Origin: Lutjanus erythropterus
Taxonomy: Eukaryota > Chordata > Actinopteri > Lutjaniformes > Lutjanidae
Length of the DNA stretch: 64,000 nucleotides
Assembly: GCA_020091685.1 (NCBI GenBank)
Contig: CM034592.1
Coordinates: forward strand, 44,602,611-44,666,610
Direction: 5' to 3'
How positions within the stretch are numbered: the stretch's first letter is position 1; each line of letters begins with the position of its first letter. The translations under genes and the position numbers were made by a program. Positions 24,740 to 37,300 of the stretch are shown in pieces. The notes below the pieces were generated by a model. It worked only from the letters and a program-made list of their open reading frames with translations, had not been told where the DNA came from and made no database searches.

Positions 24740-25520
24740 TAAAGGTTCCAGATAGGTTCTCCCTCAGAGGTTCAGGTTCTATCCAGAACGATTTTCTTCT
24801 AAAGAACCTTTTTTTGCTGTAAGGGTTCAGGTAGGGTTCTTCGGAGAAGGGATCATCATCCAAAGAACCCTTTTCAGAAGAAAGAATTCTTCAAGGGTCG
24901 TAGAAATCTTGAAGAATTCTTGTTAAGGGTTCGTCAAAGGTTCTTTATACCATAATATGTAAGGGTTCATGGTAGAACCCCCTGGGTAGGTTCTGGTCAG
25001 CATCATACACCATACTTGGGTTCTCTGTAGAACCTCTCATAGGGGGCTCTGGGTAAAGCCTTTCTCAGATGGTTCTAGGTATAGATCTCTGATGAGGGCT
25101 GTTTTCCACCAAGTAAGCTCTGGTTCTTGAACTGGTTCTGTTTAAGAACCTTGGGATCTTGTGCTATCCAGTAAACCAGTTTTGAGCGGAACCATAGTAA
25201 TCAAGGATGTCATGAACAGAAGGCGCTGCACAATGAACAACAACCAGGAGAATAAGACACTTTGGTTCCAGAGGAAAACCTGCTATTTTTTGGCTCCAGC
25301 TGGGAACTAACTTTTTTTTTTTTTTTTTTTTTTTTTTGTGGAAATGCTCAGAACCTTTCATAATTGGGTTCTTGAACTAGAATGTGGCCAGTTCCATGTT
25401 GGTGGAAAAAGGGACTGAAAGGGTTCCAAGTGGAACTTTTATAAAAGATTCCTCCAGAAACCAAAAGGGGTTCTCCTACCAGGAGAAGCTGCAGAACCCT
25501 TTATGGTTCTAGTAAACGCC
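24740..25520. mobile_element. GGTTCT-rich repeat with a nested TIR insertion
   Basis: The hexamer GGTTCT, or its complement AGAACC, recurs dozens of times in imperfect form ('aaagaacc', 'aagggttc', 'tagaacc'). Within it, about 25091-25417 is bounded by 'ttttccaccaa' and 'ttggtggaaaa', suggesting a second non-autonomous element inserted into the first. The nested part contains a 25-base T run at 25313-25337. No transposase is seen. Confidence 0.55.
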
Positions 25521-25627
25521 TTTATTTCTAAGAGTGTGAATATGCTTTGTGTGTATGTGTGTGTGTGTGTGTGAAGCATCTACATGATTTTTTGGTGGGT
25601 GCAGGATTGTGTGTAGTGGTTCATGCA

Positions 25628-26100
25628 TGCAGTGGTGGAGGAAACACTCAGATTCTTTACTAAAGTAAAAGTACTAAAACCACACTGTAAAAATAAGAGA
25701 AGTGAAAGAAGAAGTAAAAGTGCTGCATTGAAAATGTGACTTACTGGAGGAATATGCAGCCACTGCATGTGCAAAAAAAAAAAAATGCACTGCAGTTCAA
25801 ATAGCAAGATGGAGATGACATAGATTGCATATAACACGCTGGAGACAGGCAGGCTGCAGGAGCTCCGCAGGAACCTCATGAACTGACAATAATAAGCGAC
25901 GAATAGTCCTCCACTGTCAGTTGATCAGCTGCTTATAACTGTCATTTGTCTGTCAATGCAAAGAAAGGCCTGCTATCCTTAAAAAAACAAAGTCCAGTTC
26001 AATCACTGTCTCTCACTGCTGCCAAACTCCATTAACATTTTGCTCAATTTAACCGTTACAAGTATCTACTCCTTCTAAAAGATGATCAGTGATTTCTTAT
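25628..26100 (+). mobile_element. CAGTGGTGGAGGAA-type repeat, copy A
   Basis: Starts 'cagtggtggaggaaacactc' and includes 'tcctccactgtcagttgatc', 'tcactgctgccaaactcc' and 'caatttaaccgtta'. The reverse complements of these phrases occur in inverse order at 30.73-31.17 kb. CAGTG ends suggest a hAT-like non-autonomous element; the far end was not defined. Confidence 0.55.
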
Positions 26101-26999
26101 GACTCATAAACAGACATTTACTTATTCAGTAAAAATTCAGCACTAATTTAAGTTCTAATTAACATGTAATGGACATAGAAAATAGTTATTCTGGTCCAGA
26201 ATAGAAATTTTAAAGGGGGGGACACTGCAGCTGTAGTGTTCATGTCATGTGAAGCAATTGTTTAGCGTGATGGTGCTTAGCATGTTTCCTTGATCTCTGA
26301 TGACACACTGTGGTCATTTTATGCATTACAGTAAATATATTACAAATTACAAAAAAAAAAATTACTCAATATATTGAAAGTAGAAGGACTCGAAGCAGAA
26401 AAATGACCCCTGTGACTGTTACAGTATTACATGTTATATTAGTAGATGATTCTGAAACGAACATTAATGTAAAAGTAGGATTTTACTTTTGCAGTTGAGG
26501 TGAAGCTCATTTTTAACTATTTTCTAAAATTGTAAAAATAGTGAGAAGTGCCATCACAGTGACCCAAAGCCCAAACTGACACCTTCACAATGATTGGTTT
26601 TTTTTTCCAACCAAACCTCAAAATTATTAAAAACACATTAAAAAAAAAGTAATTATAAAAAGGAAAAGCAGTGGACCCTCACAACTGTGAAGCTGGAACC
26701 AAGAAATGTTTTAACATGAAAAATATTATTTAAAAGGTTCTTAAAATAGTTGCCAATCACTTATTTTTCTGTCAATTGACTATGGACTGATTGTTTCAGT
26801 TCTACTTGTTTATTTTCATATGTCTTGTGTGCAAAAATCTTAATATGTAAAGCAGCTTATTGAATGAAGTTGTCAAATAATGTAGTGGAGTGATGAGTAC
26901 AATATTTTCTCCTGAAGTGTTGCAGAGTCAAAGTAGAAAGTATCATGAAAAGAAAGTACAGAACTTGACATTCGTTACATTCCACCATGGCATGCATGT

Positions 27000-27024
27000 T
27001 GTGTGTGTGTGCGCGCGCACGCAC

Positions 27025-27097
<73 letters not shown>

Positions 27098-27133
27098 CGT
27101 GTGTGTGTGTGTGCGTGCGTGTGTGTGTGTGCG
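27000..27133. repeat. (GT)n compound microsatellite, about 130 bp
   Basis: Long (GT)n with GC/CA interruptions ('gcgcgcgcacgcacgtgcg') on plus. It is not beside any recognised exon. Confidence 0.97.
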
Positions 27134-27689
27134 TCCTCTCAGTGAGTGCTGTATCTGGTGCTATCTCTGGTCTCAGTTGTCTTTATCAGCAGTTTTGGAG
27201 CAGGAGAGGAGCTGTTACTGTGGTAACCGTTAGTACTTTTAGTACCTGGAGAGAGGACAGAGGAGAGGGAGGAAAAGAAAGACAGGTGGAGACAAATTCA
27301 GAGAGAGACAGACAGAGTGCAGCATCAGTAAAGAAGTTGACATCAGTGAAAACAACAAAAAAATATTGAAAAATTACTAATAATTTCCTAAAGCCCAAGG
27401 TGCTGCCTTCAAATGTCTGGTTTTATAGGACCAACACGATTAATTAATCTGGATCCAAGAAAAGGTAACTGTATTCTATTACAGTTACAGCTAAAAAAAA
27501 GATTACAGATACATTTAGTAAAAATAAGGATTATTAGCATGGTAACAATTTTAAAATAAAGATCGATGTACTACCACACAAACTGGACACAGCTATTCTT
27601 TGTCTTTAAATCAATCAATTAATCAATAAATTGTGTACAACAAAGGACGGAACAGCTGGACAAACTAATAAACCAAACAACAAACATAA

Positions 27690-28020
27690 AACACTTGCAA
27701 CGATTAATCAATTATGAAATTAATCTGCATCAATTTTGACATTTGATTAATTGTGTTGAGTCATTTTTTAACAAAAAAAGTTTTTAAAAATTCTCGGATT
27801 TCAGCTTCGTTAATGTGAATATTTTCTGGTTTCTTGACTCTTCTCATAGTAAAACTGAATATTTTTGAGTTTAGGACAAAACAAGACACTTGAGGAAGTT
27901 ATCTTGGACTCTAATCAAAATTTTTCACTATTTTCGAATATTTCATGGACCAAACAACTGTTCAATGAATTGAAAAAAAAAATCGACTGACTGATGATGA
28001 AAATAATCGTTGGCTGCAGT
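27690..28020 (-). repeat. Dispersed 'TTAATCGATTAAT' family, copy 4
   Basis: Same ordered phrases as the 21.5-kb copy ('gatttcagcttcgttaatgt', 'ggacaaaacaagacacttga', 'gaaaataatcgttggctgc'). Confidence 0.65.
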
Positions 28021-28858
28021 CACTAAACAATTTCATGCTATTTTATTTTGACATCATATGTTTAATTTTGTGGCAAAGTTCAAAAGAAATCAAAAATAAT
28101 TTGTCTCCTGCCATGGACTCATTATTTTTTCACTCTATTGTTTCTTACCAGAGTTGCTCCTTATTATTCATGAAGGAAATTATTAAAGTAATCAGTGTAT
28201 TACTTTATACTTTTGCCCTTAGTTTTACTATTATAATATATTAATACAGTATATGTACAATATTCTTGAGTGGTGGTGGGATTCAGTTCATAGGAAAAAA
28301 TAGAGTCAAAATAAAAGAGAGAAAGAGATTAAAAAGTACAGCAAAGTACAGATGAGGTGGAAATATTTTTCTCAATTAATTATGTGCCAATATTAAATCA
28401 ATTTGACGCTTTGAAGGCATGACAGCTGCACTGCCAGCGAATATTAAGTTAGAAAATACAACATTTAACTGATTTGACTTTGAGCATAAACAACCTCTGC
28501 TCTTCTATCAAAATATATAGAGACAGATAATTTTATTGGTTGAACAGATTCAGATAATGACGTCTTTGTGCATGTTTACTGTCTATCGACTCATCAGTGA
28601 ATCAATTAATAGATTAACTGACTAATTGTTTCAGCTTTAACTCAATACAAGACTTCTTATCTTACTAGATATCATTAATTGTAAACCGTCTGTCTGAACA
28701 AGCAATATCATATTATTTATTATTAATACAGACACTAAAATAATACAAACAGCATCCTATCGAGATCAACCTGACACAGTTAAAAAAACACACTACAAGT
28801 CAGCTGACAAAGATGAAAATTAAAAAAGAACAAAGTCCTGTGTGCTGCATCATTCATC

Positions 28859-28864
28859 TTTATT
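28859..28864 (-). terminator. Poly(A) signal AATAAA of the keratin gene
   Basis: TTTATT on plus is AATAAA in sense, about 305 bases after the TAA stop at 29169. This gives a 3' untranslated region of plausible length, with cleavage expected near 28840. Confidence 0.55.
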
Positions 28865-29168
28865 CTATTATTCATTTCTGTCCAGACAACAGGTTTGCTT
28901 GTTCGTCCTGTGTGTTACTATTAAAGCTAAAAATGCATCATTAACAAAAACTAAAACAAAAAAAGAACAAACAGGCTTATTTTAGATACCAGACCAGAGA
29001 AAAATTTAATTTTCTAAGAAACATAAAGTTCAGTTTTAAGTTGTGTTTTAAGAGTTATATACATATATGATGTTAAGGAGTGAGCAGGTTTCGGTTATGG
29101 AAAAGCGTCTACACCCTCCTCGGTGTAGGCGGAGGTTCGCGCTCCATCGAGCCTCCTGGCCGAGTTTG

Positions 29169-32100
29169 TTACTTACTGTAGCTGGAGACGGCCTGGATGT
29201 TGAGGATGGACTGCTGTCCCAGTCTGCAGAAGAAGAGACAGACAGGTGAGACAGACACATGGAGATCATCACGCCTCCTGCTCGTCTTCTCCTCCCTTCC
29301 TCTTACCTGTCCTCCTCTCCTTCCAGAAGCTTCCTGTAGGTGGCGATCTCAATGTCAAGAGCCAGTTTCAGGTTCATCAGGTCCTGCAGGTGAAGAAGAA
29401 GAAGATGGTCAGGATTTTTAGGCCCAATCCCAATATGTCCACCCTCAGAGACTGACAGAATTTGATATGCGCTCCTGATAAGGCTCAGGTTTGTCATTTG
29501 TGTGCAAATGGCAGGAATCTGTTTGCTTACAGCAGAACTTAATGAGCCCTTTATGCACACTTTCCATAAGTCTGCATTTCTGCATACTTTGTCTGTGGGA
29601 ATTACCCACAGTTCATAGCTTTATGATGCTAAACACAGAGTTACCAGCAGAACCCGAGAGGCTTTTTTCTGTAGATTATGAGCTGTCATCAGAGGAGGAC
29701 GGTCTGCTCAGACCCCTACTACAGACAGACTCCTGCATAAGATCTTAGAGACAACAGTTAACTGACATCGTACATTAATAAATAAATAGTTTAACCAACT
29801 TGTATTTCTGGTGCCAACTAACAAAGGTGACATCCCTATTAGAGCCCAGACTGCAGTAGCTACCTGGAGACTTTTTGCACATTTTTTCATGATGTTGAGC
29901 TAAAAGGTGTGCAGGAATCAGGATGTTTGTGGAGCTGTAACATGTTGTTGATGGTTACCAGCATGGGAATAAAACTTGGTGACCACAGAGGAACACCTAC
30001 ATGGAATATTTGGCAGCCAGAGAGTAGGTTTGGTTAATGTCAAACTTTGACCGCTCTCCATCCCTCACCTGATACTCTCGGAGCTGTCTGGCCATGTCTT
30101 GTTTGGCCCTCTGCAGTGCGTCCTCCAGGTCCCTGGTCCGAGCTTTGGCTTCTTTCACAGCCAGCTCTCCACGCTCCTCCGCCTCAGCCAGCTGGTTCTC
30201 CAGACTGCCTCTCTGAAGGGAATTACAGAGACAAGAAATCCTTCATGCTGCATCTGCATCATCCAGAGAGTTGCGTTCTACCAGGCTGCATGTTTCCTGT
30301 GTTTGTACCTGCGCTTTGACCGCCTCTATCTCGCTCTGCAGGCGGCTGATCAGTCGGTTGACCTCGGCCACCTCTCCCTTCACGATGCGGAGCTCGTCTC
30401 CGTACTGGCTGGCCTGCACCGACATCTGGTCGAACTCCAGACACAAGAAAGTCATCATCATCCCTGCTTCTTATCTTTGAATACTTGATTACTTTTTGCA
30501 GGAGACTACTTTCTTTTCTCTTAGAAAGAAATCTTAGATTAAGCAAACATGTTGAGGTGAAATACTCATTTCTCTGATAACAACTCTACAGCTGCGGCGT
30601 TCTCCTTTGACAGTTCTATGTTCCGTTTCACGTTAATTAGAGTTCAAATTAATGCTGAATGTTTGCCGAATGAGTACGTGTCTGTTTCTGGGACGTAAGA
30701 AATCATTAATAGTGTTTTATAATAACTTTAGAAGGAGCAGATGTTTCTAACGGTTAAATTGAGCAAAATGTCAATGGAGTTTGGCAGCAGTGAGACAGGC
30801 AGTCACTGTACTCAAACTTCAGTGTGTATTTTCAGAGCAGTGGGCTTTTTTTCTTTTCAGGATAACGGGCTGAACTTTATACTGACAGACAGCTGACAGT
30901 TCTAAACAGCTGATCAACTTACAGTGGAGGACTCATAGTTACTATTTGTTGTCAAATTACAATGTTGAGCTCGACTTGCGCTCCTGTTCCGTGTCCCTGC
31001 AGCCTGCACTTCCAGTCAACAACAACTCACTTCAATCATAGATCGTATATTAAACAGGGACTATTTGTTCATGGCTCAAATTCACTATTTGGACTGCAGT
31101 ACTCATTTTTGAACACTAGGGATTTGTACAGGAACATAATGACTTCAATACTTCCTCCACCACTGATACTCTTACTTGTCCTCTCGGTGTCAGGTGAGGA
31201 TGGTTTTGGATTTCACTCTCAGATAACATTTTGTCACCTCCTTCATTCAAAGATGTGAGTTCAGTAGGTCGACTGTATAAGGTCTCTGTTACAGCACACA
31301 CACTGCAGGACGATATAATGGATTATAATGGACACTGAATATCTCCTCTTGTGCTCCTCCTGGGCACGTACTCAGGATTGCTAACGGCTCCCGTTTCCTC
31401 GTCCTTACTTTGCTCTTGTACCAGGCCTCGGCCTCCTCTCGGCTGCGGGCTGCGATCTCCTCGTACTGGGCTTTGACCTCTGCCACGATCTGCTCCATGT
31501 TCAGGCTGCGGCTGTTGTCCATCTGCACCACCACCGAGGTGTCTTTGATGCTGGCCTGCAGCTCACGCAGCTCCTGGTCAAGGCGAGGGACACAAGACAG
31601 ACGTGACGGTCAGCAGAGACACAGAATATAAAGCCATGAGCCAATTACAAATAATACTTTGAGACTATTCAGGATCAACTCTGTTTAAATTTAAATTTAA
31701 TTGAGCGCACTGGGCAGTGTTGTGTGCTTCTTTCTTCAACGGTTACAGAGACGCGCTGCATTATGATGTGACTTTTTAGATGTAAAATGATCATTTGAGT
31801 GTAGCTGTTGGACTATTCAGACATGTTATAATCATGAACAAAAAGTAAAAAGAAATCCATTTGAAGTGTTAAAGTGTTAGAGATACCCTGACATAAGGCA
31901 AATATATTTTATTTTTTATTGTTTTTCTTCACACGTTTATTTTTGTACTGTCATGGTGTCACTGTCCTGTTAGAAAAAGAAAAAATACTATTAAAAGTCT
32001 TACATGTCTTAGTTGATTTATCTTAAACTATATATATCTAATAATCATTTTAACATTATTAAATCTATAAAATTATATCTTAATGAGTTCATGCTTCAAG

Positions 32101-33033
32101 TAATGCCACTATTCGGAAACACAATCCAGAGGCGAGAATATTTTATTTGGAATATTAATTATAAATTTCCTTACGGTCACTGCAGAACTGCTGTCACTTT
32201 GTTTTACATTTATCTTAAAATTACACATTTAACACAAACAGTGTCAAAGACTTTATTTTCTGAATTATTTTCATTATTGTTTAATCTGCCAATTATTTTT
32301 TCAGTGAATCCATTAGTCATTTTGGCTTCATAACAAAACAGCAAGTTTGAGTGACTGAGTTAACTGGTGACTCAGCGAAATAACTCGTCGAATCAGTGAC
32401 GATGTTAAACTGTATTTGGTGACCCATCAGACTGTGTGACCTGCAGTGATGGAAAAAGTACTCGGATCCTCTACTGAAGTAAAAACATTACCGCGATGTA
32501 AAAATCCTCCATTTAAAGTCCAGCATAAAGTGCTTCAGTAAAAATACTAAGTAAGTAAAGTAAAATAACTTTACTTTTACTGTAGTACCATACTTTGTAC
32601 TTTTTACTTAAGTACTAAGATAAAAGTAAAAGTAACGTTTGCAGAAAACATGAACAGAAGATGCAGTGCCTCGAGTTCTTTAGGGGATCATATGACCATT
32701 TTTCTTGTGTTGAATCTTGACAATAGGCGACAATAACAACAGGATTTCCATTGGCTGATGTCAAAACATTTCAGGGGCAGTTCAAAAGAACAGTGAGCTG
32801 AGGGAATGTGTGACACTTCCACCTGAAAATAAATGGATCCAAGAGGGAGGGAAAGTGTGCAAATAAAGAAATACATGAAGATGATGAATCTTTAACCACC
32901 TTAAATGTTTCAAAGCATGAAAAAGTTCCACTACCTCCTCATAGATGTTACGCAGGAAGTTGATTTCATCAGTCAGAGCTCCAACCTTGTCCTCCAGATC
33001 TGCCTTCACCAGGTAGGCAGAGTCTACATCCTG

Positions 33034-33086
<53 letters not shown>

Positions 33087-34327
33087 AGAGTTTACAGCCA
33101 TGATAGCAACTCTGTGATGCTAACACTAGCATGGTAACATGCTGATGTTTAGCAGATATATTGTTTACTGTTTGCCATCTTAGTTTAGCGATAAAAGGCT
33201 AGCAACAGGGGAGAAGCTGAGACTAAAGTACTTTTTTTAAAGTACTTAAAGTGAGACTTTTTCCCTCACTGCACAGAGATGTATTTATTGTGTTACCATA
33301 TTTCAGTGTTAACAAGATACACATCCTCTTCAAATACCAACCATTCTTTACATTTTAGGATAAATGAGTTGGAAGCAATCGAGCCAAAACTTCATGTTGG
33401 ACGGTGTTACTTTTGCCCTTCTTTGTGGGGATGACAGAACCAGATGCAGGACAAAAGTGATTGTTGGATTAAACAAAACAAGTAAGTACTGAATATTTCT
33501 AGCATATAAGGCTTCTGTTATCGTCAGTTACATTCAGTTGTTGTAGCTTCTAACTGAATCTCTGTGCTTTGAAGTTTAGTTTCTCTCCCGCGTTGCTGTT
33601 TTTACATTCAGGTATCTGCCTCATTTTACTGTTTCATGTTTGCTTTCAGCTGTATAAGAGTCGTGTTAAGTTACCACTGATGAAAAACCAAAAATTCCTG
33701 ATTTAGCTGCCTAATAATCAAAGTATTAGAAGAACAAAAATTTGTAGGAGAACAGTAGAATTTATATGTGTTTATCCACCGTTTTACAGCGTCTTTACTT
33801 GAGCTAAGCTCGTCTTTAGTCGAAGACACAACTTCAAGCATGTAGCTTTAATGTAATGTAATGGAGATGCAAATCTCTGCCTTGCTGGGCTGACATGCCA
33901 AGTCAAACTGAGTCAAACCAGGCCAGCATACATGTATGATTCTGTGGCAATCCATCAGGTAGATGTTGAGATATTTCCGTCTGGACAGTAGTGGACAAAC
34001 CAGACATCCGCAGAGCTTAAATGCTGCTAGCATTGCTAAAAACAATCCAGTGGCAAATTAATGTTTTTATTTTATAAGCTCCGGTCATGATCATTTTCCA
34101 ACTATAAGTTGGACTTTGAAGTCATATTTTGAAAGTCTCACAAAGATTTGAGTTAGTAAACTGCCAGATCATCTAAAATTAACCCCACCTGCTTTTCACA
34201 TGTGATAGCAGCAAAATCACTTACAGGTTTTAGTGCATGTGGGAATTTAGAGAGGGAGGACAGTGAGGACAAGGGACAAGGACAATAGAGTGGTTCATCT
34301 TACCCACCACACCTGAAATGTATGAAT

Positions 34328-34364
<37 letters not shown>

Positions 34365-37300
34365 CTGACCTTCTTTAGGATAACAAAGTCGTTCTCCAGG
34401 TTGTTTCTCTTGTTGATCTCGTCCTCATATCTGTGACAGAGAAGAACACAAACATAATATACAGCAGCTGCAAAGATTCATCGATGAATCGATAATTAAA
34501 TTAATCTGCAACTAATTTGATAACTGATTAATCAGTTTGAGTAATTTTTTAAAGAAGAAAGGTCAAAATTCTCTGATTTCAGCTTCTTAAATGTGATTAT
34601 TTTCTGGTTTCTTTACTCCTCTCTGACAGTAAATTAAATATCTTTGAGTTGTGGACAAAACAAGAGATTTGAGGACGTCATCACGGACTTTGGGAAACAC
34701 TGATCATTTTTCACCATTTTATGGGCCAAACAATGTATTGATTCATGGAGGAAATGATCGACAGATAAAATGATAAAGAAAAGTTTTTGAATTGACAAGA
34801 TTGTGACAGGCTGAATTAATCAATTACTCGAGAAAATAATCACAATGAAAACAATCATTAGATGCAGCCCCACAATATAAACTTAGATATTACAGAGCTC
34901 ATTCTTTATATTATTTCCTACCATACAGTGACATTATTTACTTGTGTTTGTAGTCCTCCACCAGGCCCTGCATGTTCCTCAGCTCCCCGTCCAGTTTGGT
35001 CTTGTCGTTGTTGACCAGGTCCATCTGGCGCCTCAGACCCGCCATGTAGGCCTCGAACAGGGGCTCCACGTTGGACCGGCCCACGCCCTGGCCCTGCAGC
35101 AGCTCCAGCTTCGTCTCGAGCATTTTATTCTGCTGCTCCAGGAAACGTACCTGCACAATGGAGACAAGACAAAATGAAAGGGAAGGTGTATTTAAAAAGT
35201 TTTGGAGAGATAATGCATCTTCTGACGGCCATATTGGAGGTTTTGCAAATGTTAGCATGTTCAGCTAACTGAGACCAGCTTACTAGCTACAGTAACTGTA
35301 CTTTACCTCCAGCCAAACTTGTTAGATACCACTGCATCTGCATTTGTTCTGTGGGGGTTTGAGGAGGAGAATTTGGGCTGATGCAGAATCAAAGTGGGTC
35401 ACCAACAATGCATCTCTCTCTGGCTCACTGTCTTTCAATGTTGTATCTGCCACCGTTATCACTGTAATCTGCATAAATGCAGTGCGAGAACGGAAAGTTT
35501 GTCAGACTTAGCAACAGTAACTAAGGAGGGCAGGGCTTAGCGAAGGGTCAATTCCATCCTAACCTTTCAGTATATTCTAATTCAAGTAGTCTGAGAGAAA
35601 CTAGACTTCTGCTCCTCTGTTTGTCTGTTTTCAGGCTGTGGTAAATCCAGGAGACTTTGGCTAATCACACATCTTTTCAAAGAGAGAGAGAGCATTCCCA
35701 TTGGCTGTCCTACAAATTCAGATGCATGCATGCATCCCTTCAGATGGTGAAAGCCTGATTCAATGGTAGGAAATCCTGCAACCTCTGATACATTTACAAT
35801 AACACCTTTGCCTATTATGAAGAACACTTGTGATGATAGGCTGCGTGGAAAAGGATTTAAATAGTATTTTTCTTAGATACCACAAGGACTGAATGCAGGT
35901 ATCATTTGACTTGAGAAGTTTCAACACTACTTGGTACTGGGTTATTTCAATTGATACCTCAAAGGTAGTGTTTCTTTTCTGCAGGCCTCTGTTAGCGTGT
36001 TACTTTCTATCCTGTCATTGTTACTTGCACTGCTGCTTTGTTATCTTAGCTTCCTCAGTATAGCTAGCTGGCTAACTTTGTTTCAAGTTTTGGAGGTTCA
36101 AAACAACTAAGTTACAGACAGGCGTTGCAGAGATGAAGGCATAGGGATGAATGCTGGACAGTCGCCTGTAAGGCTGCACAGTTAATCCAAATTTTATTGA
36201 AATCGCAATGTGGCTTTCTGCAATTTTCAAATTGCAGAGGGTGCAATATTTCTCAAAGGCAATATGTGTGTCAAAAAATGAATGTGGTGAAGCAGAGATG
36301 TCCTGTCCTACAAATCACATGCTAGAAGAATGATGATATAAAGACTGACAACAGTGGTGAGCAAGTCGGCTTTACTGCAAAACGCTGAAGGGGTGTCTTT
36401 GACTTGCCGCAAGAGTGACAAGGGTCTTGATGAGGCTCAGACCGTGAAGACAGAGCCCTATGAGGAATGAGGTTTTGCACGGTAACTAACTCCTGTAATC
36501 GTTCGAGCTTCTGGGTTTGGTGAGAGGGGCTTCTTGGTCAACAAAAAATGTCAATCAACTATTGTGATTATCAATAAATTGTTTAAGTGCAAAACGACCA
36601 TGATTCCCCTGCTTCCCCCTCCCCTGCAGGGGCACTTCTATCAGGGGAGCCTGGGGGAAATGTGCATTGTTTTCTTTTGTATGTAGTCTACTTCCTCAAC
36701 AGTACCCAGGAGGTGAACTGGCATCTCTTCATGCTACCAGTCACTCCAGACTTTAGGTCTGAGCTGCACCTGAAGCCGCCACCCTCCTGTGTTTTGCTTT
36801 TGGCCTGTTGACTGAACAACAAAACAAGCTCTGGGAAATTGTGATGGACATTTTCCACCATTTTCTGACATTTTATTGAGCAAATAACCAATTTATCAAG
36901 AAAATCATTGGTAGATGAATTAAAATATGTAATGAAAATAATAATTATCTGCAGCCATAGAATAATAACCTTCCTTGGATAATCAGAGGTTAAAGAAATG
37001 TCACTTTTCCAGCAGATAACCAGCTCAGTCTGAGTGTCAACACCTGAGTGTACTCAGAGCCGGTATCTGCACAGCTCGTGTTTCCTGCCTGCGGCCGGGT
37101 ATATCCACCACCTATTATCCCTCCTCCGTCCGACACAAAGCCCGTGTTCTGTTCGGAGCAGAATAATCTCCCTCTGAGACACCACCACACCATGTCTGAC
37201 CTGATTTATCAGGTTACAACCCAACTCAATGGGACGGAAATGGGACAGATAGCTTAAATATCCAGCATCCCGATACCACTGATTCAGGCTTTAAATGCCT

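Larger units (their letters stand above)
23400..28845. other. Intergenic region between rbl1 promoter and keratin 3' end
   Basis: AT-rich, with no supported gene. It holds the GGTTCT-rich element (24.74-25.52 kb), a CAGTGGTGG-type repeat (25.63-26.1 kb), a long (GT)n array (27.0-27.13 kb) and a dispersed-repeat copy (27.7-28.0 kb). The open frames present are short and unrelated to known families as far as I can see. Confidence 0.6.

Noticed and set aside
26890..27369. Plus-strand open frame of 159 codons
   Set aside because: Mostly the (GT)n array translated as Cys-Val repeats.
29048..29160. Separate keratin tail exon encoding SMEREPPPTPRRV
   Set aside because: It would need an intron of about 20 nt after the donor at 29177, far below the minimum. 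The in-frame TAA at 29169 is the simpler end.
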